The position numbers and the translations under genes are program-made. Below the pieces are notes generated by a model, which was not told the DNA's origin, searched no databases, and was given only the letters and a program-made list of their open reading frames with translations. This document shows positions 40,494 to 44,988 of a stretch of 44,988 bases of DNA, in pieces (position 1 is the stretch's first letter; each line of letters starts with the position of its first letter). The stretch comes from Prevotella sp. HJM029. Lineage in GTDB: Bacteria > Bacteroidota > Bacteroidia > Bacteroidales > Bacteroidaceae. Where the stretch lies: assembly GCF_000599605.1 (NCBI RefSeq), contig NZ_KK082661.1:30927-75914 (forward strand). Direction: 5' to 3'.

Positions 40494-41255
40494 TCATTCG
40501 CCATCTGCCAGCAAAGCAGCGATGGTGTGGCCCACCCGGCGCGCCGTTGTCTGCATGATGCAATCCTCTTGTGCACCGGCTGCGCCCATGCTTACCGCCG
40601 CATTCAGCAGCTTTGCGCGCGAAGGTTGGGGCTCACGTGCCGAGAAATGAAAGGCCATGACCTGCGTTTCGCGCCTTATTTTGGCAATGTTTTGCTCGTT
40701 CACCCCACATCCGGCCATGATGATGATGCGCCCCTTTGCCCAAGCATGGAGTTGAGAGAGCAACGCAATGCCCTGCTCGGCGGTGGGTTGTTGCCCCGAG
40801 GTGAGCACGCGTTGAAAACCTAAATTGCAAATTTCTTCCAAGGCTTCCCGGGGCAAACGGCAGCGATCGAAGGCACGGTGGAACGTCACCGAGAACCCTT
40901 TTGCATGCGACAAGAGGAAACGATTGGCCTCCTTATCGACGTCGCCTTGGGGTGTCAGACAGCCAAAAACCACACCGTCGACGCCTAATTGCCGGCAGAT
41001 GTCGATGTCGATGGCCATGCGTTGCAGCTCATCGGGCGTGTAAACAAAATCTCCTCCCCTATTCCTGATGATGACATGCAGCCGCGTTGTGGTGAGCTTC
41101 TCACGCGCCATCTTGATTTCTCCATACGAAGGTGTGGTGCCCCCTTCGGGTATTCCCATGCACAACTCCACGCGATCGGCACCGCCTTCCTGCGCAGCAA
41201 GACAGCTTTCCACGCTGTTGGCACAAACCTCTATTTCAACATCATTTCGTTTCAT
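40494..41255 (-). CDS. cutC: CutC family protein
   Basis: A 253-residue TIM-barrel protein of the CutC family, historically linked to copper homeostasis; the true activity is uncertain. Signature segments: EVCANSVESCLAAQEGGADRVELC at the start, GGTTPSYG, VIIRNRGGDFVYT, GVVFGCLTPQGDVD, VTFHRAFDR and RVLTSGQ, then IMAGCGVNEQNI. Length and motifs are complete. A perfect inverted repeat lies 25 bp upstream of the start codon. Confidence 0.92.
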   Translation of the reverse strand: MKRNDVEIEVCANSVESCLAAQEGGADRVELCMGIPEGGTTPSYGEIKMAREKLTTTRLHVIIRNRGGDFVYTPDELQRMAIDIDICRQLGVDGVVFGCLTPQGDVDKEANRFLLSHAKGFSVTFHRAFDRCRLPREALEEICNLGFQRVLTSGQQPTAEQGIALLSQLHAWAKGRIIIMAGCGVNEQNIAKIRRETQVMAFHFSAREPQPSRAKLLNAAVSMGAAGAQEDCIMQTTARRVGHTIAALLADGE

Positions 41256-41280
41256 CGTTGGTTTCTACGGCTAAAATGGT

Positions 41281-41301
41281 AGCTTTTACGCGGTAAAAGC
41301 T
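41281..41301. promoter_or_regulatory. Inverted repeat upstream of cutC
   Basis: AGCTTTTAC-GCG-GTAAAAGCT is a perfect 9-bp dyad with a 3-bp centre, 26-46 bp before the cutC ATG. It could be an operator or a leader hairpin. Confidence 0.5.
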
Positions 41302-41438
41302 TGTGAATTACTACTTAAGATGATTTCTAAAATGTATCTAATTGAAAATAAATAAGTTACCTCGCTGTAAAAACTAAACAGGTAACGATTTGGAAACGAG
41401 CGAAGTACTATTAATCGCATATTTCTACATCAACAAAG

Positions 41439-41492
41439 AACGCTTGTTATTCTATTTGCAAAGATAATCATTTACTTTGAATAACAAGCGTT
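41439..41492. terminator. Inverted repeat at the boundary of the right-hand mobilizable element
   Basis: A perfect 14-bp inverted repeat, AACGCTTGTTATTC (41439-41452) and GAATAACAAGCGTT (41479-41492), with a 26-nt loop that contains TATTTGCAAAGATAA. It may terminate the leftward mobilization operon. The TTTGC core inside also resembles sites used by Bacteroidetes tyrosine integrases, so it may be an element end. Confidence 0.5.
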
Positions 41493-41558
41493 TTTGATAA
41501 GATTTTCGCTCTTTTGCTCCATCTGTTGTTTGGAAAGATTGAAAAATAAGGAGAATGA

Positions 41559-42638
41559 TTATATTCCTCTTCCTCGCTTCTTCTTTTTCTTGGCTTGATT
41601 TCTGAGTTTATGTTGCCAAGCCATCTCTGCATAATCATCACCGTGTGTCTGTGGATTGATAAGTCCACCTGCCCCCGAAATCATTTCTTCGGCTGCATTC
41701 AAGGCGGTGCTTGCTACATTTCCTACGGCTTGTGCAATGGCTGAACTTTCGTTTGTTTTTGTAGGCGGTATGTATGAACGACTGGGAGGAACAAGTTGAT
41801 AGCCTGTGTCTGATTGAACTTTATTTTTTGTAGTCTTGTCTGCTATTGTGTGAGCTTTTGTTATCGTCTCCTTTGTTTCGGCTTTATTGGCTATCTCAAA
41901 GTTCTTTTGCAAAGAGTGGTATCCGAACTCTCTGCCGATTTCGGAAGCCTTGAATGTCTGGCCACAGTAGGAGAACTTCAAACCATAGACTTTTCCCTGT
42001 TTGTTCTTCATGCGCTCTATGATAATGTTGTTCTTGTTCAATTCGTAGAGAAACATGGAGTGCCCTGATATGCCACCGCCTTTATATTTATCCAACAAGG
42101 CATAACAGATTTGCTGTACTTCTTTCTTTGTTTGCTCTCTCGTAGGATTGGCTTTTGCTTTCTGATGCTTCCTTTCCGCCCTGACCTCCTTTGCGATAGT
42201 CAAGCCTTTCGAGCGACTTATTTCCTCCGCCACTCTTGCTGCCCTGTTGCTTACAAAGGTGGTGTCATAGACCTCCCCATACAGGCTGATGCGGTTGGCA
42301 ATGATATGGATATGTCTGTTGTCGGTGTCCTTGTGTGTTACCGCCACCCATTGATGGTTGTCAAGTCCCATTTGTTTGGCAAACAGATGGGCTATCCGCA
42401 TAAGTTCAGATACGGGCAGTTTCTTCTCGTCTTGTGGTGCTATACCGATTTCGATGCGGAGGAACTTGTTCCTGCAACGTGTATTGTAATCGTTCACCAT
42501 CTTCATTTCCTCGTAAATTTCTTTTGGTGTCGTTCCACAGAGATTGTGAAAGAGAAGTGTTTTACCGAGTTTTCCCTCTCTGAAAATATATTCCAGCGCA
42601 TTGCTGCCATGCGCAATTGCTCTACATTTTCCTATCAT
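41559..42638 (-). CDS. Relaxase of a mobilizable element (MobA/VirD2 family)
   Basis: A complete 359-residue relaxase that nicks at oriT and leads the transferred strand. The N-terminus MIGKCRAIAHGSNALEYIFREGK holds the Tyr region, and the HUH-type motif DTDNRHIHIIANRISLYGE lies at about residues 105-125. The C-terminal half is helical and ends in a very basic KKKKKRGRG tail. It overlaps the upstream mobilization gene by 17 bp, so the two are coupled. It differs clearly from the truncated relaxase in the tRNA-Leu island. Confidence 0.88.
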   Translation of the reverse strand: MIGKCRAIAHGSNALEYIFREGKLGKTLLFHNLCGTTPKEIYEEMKMVNDYNTRCRNKFLRIEIGIAPQDEKKLPVSELMRIAHLFAKQMGLDNHQWVAVTHKDTDNRHIHIIANRISLYGEVYDTTFVSNRAARVAEEISRSKGLTIAKEVRAERKHQKAKANPTREQTKKEVQQICYALLDKYKGGGISGHSMFLYELNKNNIIIERMKNKQGKVYGLKFSYCGQTFKASEIGREFGYHSLQKNFEIANKAETKETITKAHTIADKTTKNKVQSDTGYQLVPPSRSYIPPTKTNESSAIAQAVGNVASTALNAAEEMISGAGGLINPQTHGDDYAEMAWQHKLRNQAKKKKKRGRGI

Positions 42639-43053
42639 TCTCCATTAGATTTAAGAGTTTAATTGCTCTTTCCTCAATGCGGTATTTGGGATTGAAGAAA
42701 CGCTTAAATGCCTCCCTTGCCAGATAAGAAAGACTTTGAGTAATCAGTACCCACGCATCATCCTTTACCTTGATAAGGTTGGAAATATGTGAGAAGAAGT
42801 AGGCAGTTCGTCTGAGTAGCTCGATGGCTTCCCTTTCATTGTCGGTCATCTTAGGGACGGCAATTACTTCACCATTCAGGAGTATCTCACGGCAGTAGTC
42901 TGAGAACTTCCGCCCTGTACTTCCCGACTTTGACTTGATACGTTGCTTTTCCTCTAAAGTACATCTTACCTTGATGAACTCCGTCTTGTTCATCCTCGCT
43001 TCTTCCTTACCTCGTTGCTGCCACTTGGCAGTCTTTCTATTATATCTGCTCAT
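42622..43053 (-). CDS. Mobilization accessory protein (MobC-like, ribbon-helix-helix)
   Basis: 143 residues. A basic N-terminus is followed by a ribbon-helix-helix-like segment (TEFIKVRCTLEEKQRIKSKSGSTGRKFSDYCREILLNGEV), typical of Bacteroidetes mobilization proteins that bind oriT and recruit the relaxase. A helical C-terminus follows. It overlaps the relaxase start. An internal Met at MNKTEFIKV (residue 21) is an alternative start. Confidence 0.8.
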   Translation of the reverse strand: MSRYNRKTAKWQQRGKEEARMNKTEFIKVRCTLEEKQRIKSKSGSTGRKFSDYCREILLNGEVIAVPKMTDNEREAIELLRRTAYFFSHISNLIKVKDDAWVLITQSLSYLAREAFKRFFNPKYRIEERAIKLLNLMENDRKM

Positions 43054-43414
43054 ATAAGTTTCTTTGAAAGTTAATCATCGTAGATGATTTGTTATTGCTT
43101 AATTTCTAAACACTGACCGATGAGAACGGAGTGATTACGGTCTAATCTCCCCGACAATTAAACGAGGGGAGCAAGCGCAGTTTGTGGGTACAAACTGACG
43201 TCTTGCAATGTCAGCTAACGAAACGTTTACGCATAAAGCGTTTTGCCGTCCAAAAACGAATGCCGTGCATTCAGTATCTAACTGCGTTCGTGGTATTCCC
43301 TCCGTTCAATGTATTCAGCAAAAAACTGTTATCGGTACTACCCTAAAACGGTCGAGGATTTTGAGTGAAAGGAACGTTCCTTTTTCTGAAAACCGTCAAC
43401 CCTTTTCTTACGGC
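43054..43414. other. Gene-free region with candidate oriT
   Basis: About 360 bp without a credible gene between two leftward genes. It contains CAGTTTGT-GGGT-ACAAACTG (43178-43197, a perfect 8-bp stem), a CTCCCC/GGGGAG pair (43147-43171) and CTGAC/GTCAG (43194-43214). Hairpins upstream of the mobilization genes are where oriT is expected. The nic site cannot be placed. Confidence 0.45.
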
Positions 43415-43879
43415 TTACAGTCTTCTCCATTTCTCTATGTCTTCACCATATTCCTCTATATGTTGGCGGATAATGTTTTCTACGAAACTTGAAAGGTTGC
43501 TGCCCCTATCGCCTAATCTGCGTACGATGAAGTCCGCACGTTCCTGTGTCTCCCTGCTCAGATAGACCGCTTTTCTCTCACTTAGCTTTGTCGGAACAAG
43601 GAACGCTTGCTTGTATGCTTCGAGTGTCTCCTTTCTCATCTTGGCACTGATGCGTCGTTGAATAGTTGCATGCTCTGTATGCAGTACAGGCTCGGATGGC
43701 GTGGCATGCTCTATGGCATGTTCTGTTTCTTGTTGTTTTTGCTCTTGAATAGTTTTCATTCCCTTTTCCCGGAATTCAGAGACAGATTGTTCACTTGAAT
43801 TTTCAGCTTGGCTCATACCAAAAGTTTTTCCTATGAAACGATCTATTTCTTCCATATTTCTTCTTTCCTTTTTCATCAC
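43415..43879 (-). CDS. DUF3408-like protein
   Basis: 154 residues. A charged N-terminal half is followed by a ribbon-helix-helix-like C-terminal domain (VYLSRETQERADFIVRRLGDRGSNLSSFVENIIRQHIEEYGEDIEKWRRL), the typical C-terminus of DUF3408/TraB-like proteins of Bacteroidetes conjugative and mobilizable elements. It starts 1 bp after the stop of the Toprim gene and is probably co-transcribed. Likely a DNA-binding transfer accessory. Confidence 0.75.
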   Translation of the reverse strand: MMKKERRNMEEIDRFIGKTFGMSQAENSSEQSVSEFREKGMKTIQEQKQQETEHAIEHATPSEPVLHTEHATIQRRISAKMRKETLEAYKQAFLVPTKLSERKAVYLSRETQERADFIVRRLGDRGSNLSSFVENIIRQHIEEYGEDIEKWRRL

Positions 43880-43880
43880 T

Positions 43881-44837
43881 CTATCTTATTTTAAGTTTGA
43901 CTTGTTTTATTTTGTTGCTTGTATTTTGAGATTTCTCATGCTCACGGACACGGCTGACATGATACTCGTTGAGGTCTTTGAAGTCTTTATAATACACAGC
44001 CATATCTTCTACCTTAAAACCTGCGTTTACAAATTCCTGTACTGCTTTTCGCCCTGTATCGTCATTATCAAGAAAAGCACGAACAGAGGTTATATTTCTT
44101 TTGTTCAGGTAGTGAATACTTCTTGCTTCATTACTCACAGAATTCATCACGAGACATTGGTTGGTTACTTCCCCTTTCATTGAAAGAAAAGAGAGAAAGT
44201 CCATAAAGCCTTCAAACAGGCAGACGGGTTGTGCCCTGTCCTCAAATATCGGAGTGATGTCTTTGGGGGCAATCGTTCCTTTGAATATTTTGTTGTCCCG
44301 AAGTTCATAACCACCCGAAGAATTGGCAAAGCCGATGGTTTCATGTCTTCTTCCCCTTACCTCGTAGCTGATACATTTGAGAAAGGGTGTTGCCTTTTCT
44401 AAATCAATACAGCGTTCCTTTTTGAGATACTCCTGCAGGTGCGGCGGCAAGGTGTCTGATATGCTTGTCAGTCTCCTTGTACCGCTTGCTATTGTATTTT
44501 CTGTTTGCTTTGGGCTGATGGATGTTTCTCTCTTTGGAGAGCTGGAGCTGGGCACTATATACTCTGAAGTGTTCTGCTCCAAACGGCAGATGGCTTCCGA
44601 GAGCGTGCAGCCTTCCAAGCGCATACAAAGGTCGATGATACTTCCACCCCTGCCTTCGGCATAGTCTATCCAAAGGTTCTTTTCCCTGTCCACCTTGAAA
44701 CTCGGATGAGTTTCCTCCCTGAGTGGTGAGCGATACATGACATAGGTAGATGTTTTACGGACAGGCCTAATGCCTTTCCTTTCGAGATATTCCACGATGG
44801 AATATCGTTTGATTAGTGATAAATCTTCTTTTTTCAT
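43881..44837 (-). CDS. Toprim primase-like protein
   Basis: 318 residues. The N-terminal part (about 10-90) resembles the CHC2 primase zinc domain region (SPLREETHPSFKVDREKNLWIDYAEGRGGSIIDLCMRL), although the usual Cys/His ligands are mostly absent. A Toprim domain follows at about 200-290, with the Glu in CLFEGFMDFLS and the DxD in AFLDNDDTGRKA. Proteins of this type accompany mobilizable elements of Bacteroidetes and probably prime replication of the transferred strand. It is the first gene of a leftward unit with DUF3408. Confidence 0.8.
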   Translation of the reverse strand: MKKEDLSLIKRYSIVEYLERKGIRPVRKTSTYVMYRSPLREETHPSFKVDREKNLWIDYAEGRGGSIIDLCMRLEGCTLSEAICRLEQNTSEYIVPSSSSPKRETSISPKQTENTIASGTRRLTSISDTLPPHLQEYLKKERCIDLEKATPFLKCISYEVRGRRHETIGFANSSGGYELRDNKIFKGTIAPKDITPIFEDRAQPVCLFEGFMDFLSFLSMKGEVTNQCLVMNSVSNEARSIHYLNKRNITSVRAFLDNDDTGRKAVQEFVNAGFKVEDMAVYYKDFKDLNEYHVSRVREHEKSQNTSNKIKQVKLKIR

Positions 44838-44988
44838 TGTTTTGATACTTTAATGGGTTGAATGATAATTATTTATGCTTGTCTGTTTTATGGTTTTACC
44901 GTTTCCAAAGTTTTTCCCCTCCAAACTTTTTCATCTTTCTTCTTACTACATATTATTTTGTGATAAGTAATTGATAATCAGTATTACT
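44838..44988. other. End of window, no feature
   Basis: AT-rich DNA upstream of the Toprim gene; I see no gene or clear promoter element. Confidence 0.4.

Overview
The window comes from a member of the Bacteroidales. Promoters have the -7 element TAnnTTTG, Shine-Dalgarno sequences are mostly absent, a CTnDOT-family conjugative transposon is present, and the chromosomal genes resemble those of Prevotella/Bacteroides. I think Prevotellaceae is likeliest but cannot prove it. The window is a junction of mobile DNA and core chromosome.

Region 1 (1-8162, clearly GC-richer than what follows) is the integrase end of a CTnDOT-family conjugative transposon. It has a DUF1896 gene, the excision operon xis2c-xis2d-orf3-exc (exc is a topoisomerase III), two further HTH genes, a RhuM-like gene and an IntDOT-type integrase that carries the diagnostic Ser259. 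The element ends at GTAACTTTG (8154-8162), inside an AAA+ ATPase gene.

Region 2 (8160-11433, AT-rich) is the remnant of an AAA+/subtilase pair resembling IetAS-type defence. The ATPase is decapitated by the transposon, and the protease reading frame is split by one amber codon. GGGAACA repeats beside the next attachment site suggest this is the end of an older island.

Region 3 (11434-32246, about 20.8 kb, AT-rich) is an integrative island in the 3' end of a tRNA-Leu(CAA) gene. It is bounded by a 14-bp duplication of the tRNA end and by AGTACACTTT repeats that are probably integrase arm sites. It has its own tyrosine integrase at the left end and an excisionase gene plus a 306-codon gene at the right end. 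Its main cargo is a type 4 BREX operon: brxP, a stand-alone putative phosphorothioate-DNA-binding (SBD-like) protein, brxC, pglZ, a short brxL, and a protein that joins a sigma region-4-like helix-turn-helix to an RNA polymerase alpha-CTD-like domain. An AlbA_2/Schlafen-type ATP-binding regulator follows. The likely logic is sulfur-based DNA marking (BrxP), recognition of the mark (SBD), ATP-driven discrimination or attack (BrxC, PglZ, BrxL) and in-operon transcription control. The island's mobility genes are broken: the relaxase lacks its 5' end and the primase-helicase is a fragment. Between these stubs lies a segment (about 27.9-30.3 kb) with a four-unit 22-bp dyad array, a broken DUF6078 gene, a long RNA hairpin and three small unknown genes.

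Region 4 (32231-41255) is core chromosome: tRNA-Leu, helically phased 11-bp repeats, a fourfold tandem repeat that makes three 16-17-codon mini-ORFs in front of a mannose-1-phosphate guanylyltransferase gene, rnr (RNase R), a small protein, a possible ncRNA, a secreted transglutaminase-like protein and cutC.

Region 5 (from roughly 41.3-41.5 kb to the end) is the start of another mobilizable element: relaxase, mobilization accessory protein, a DUF3408-like protein and a Toprim primase-like protein, with a candidate oriT.
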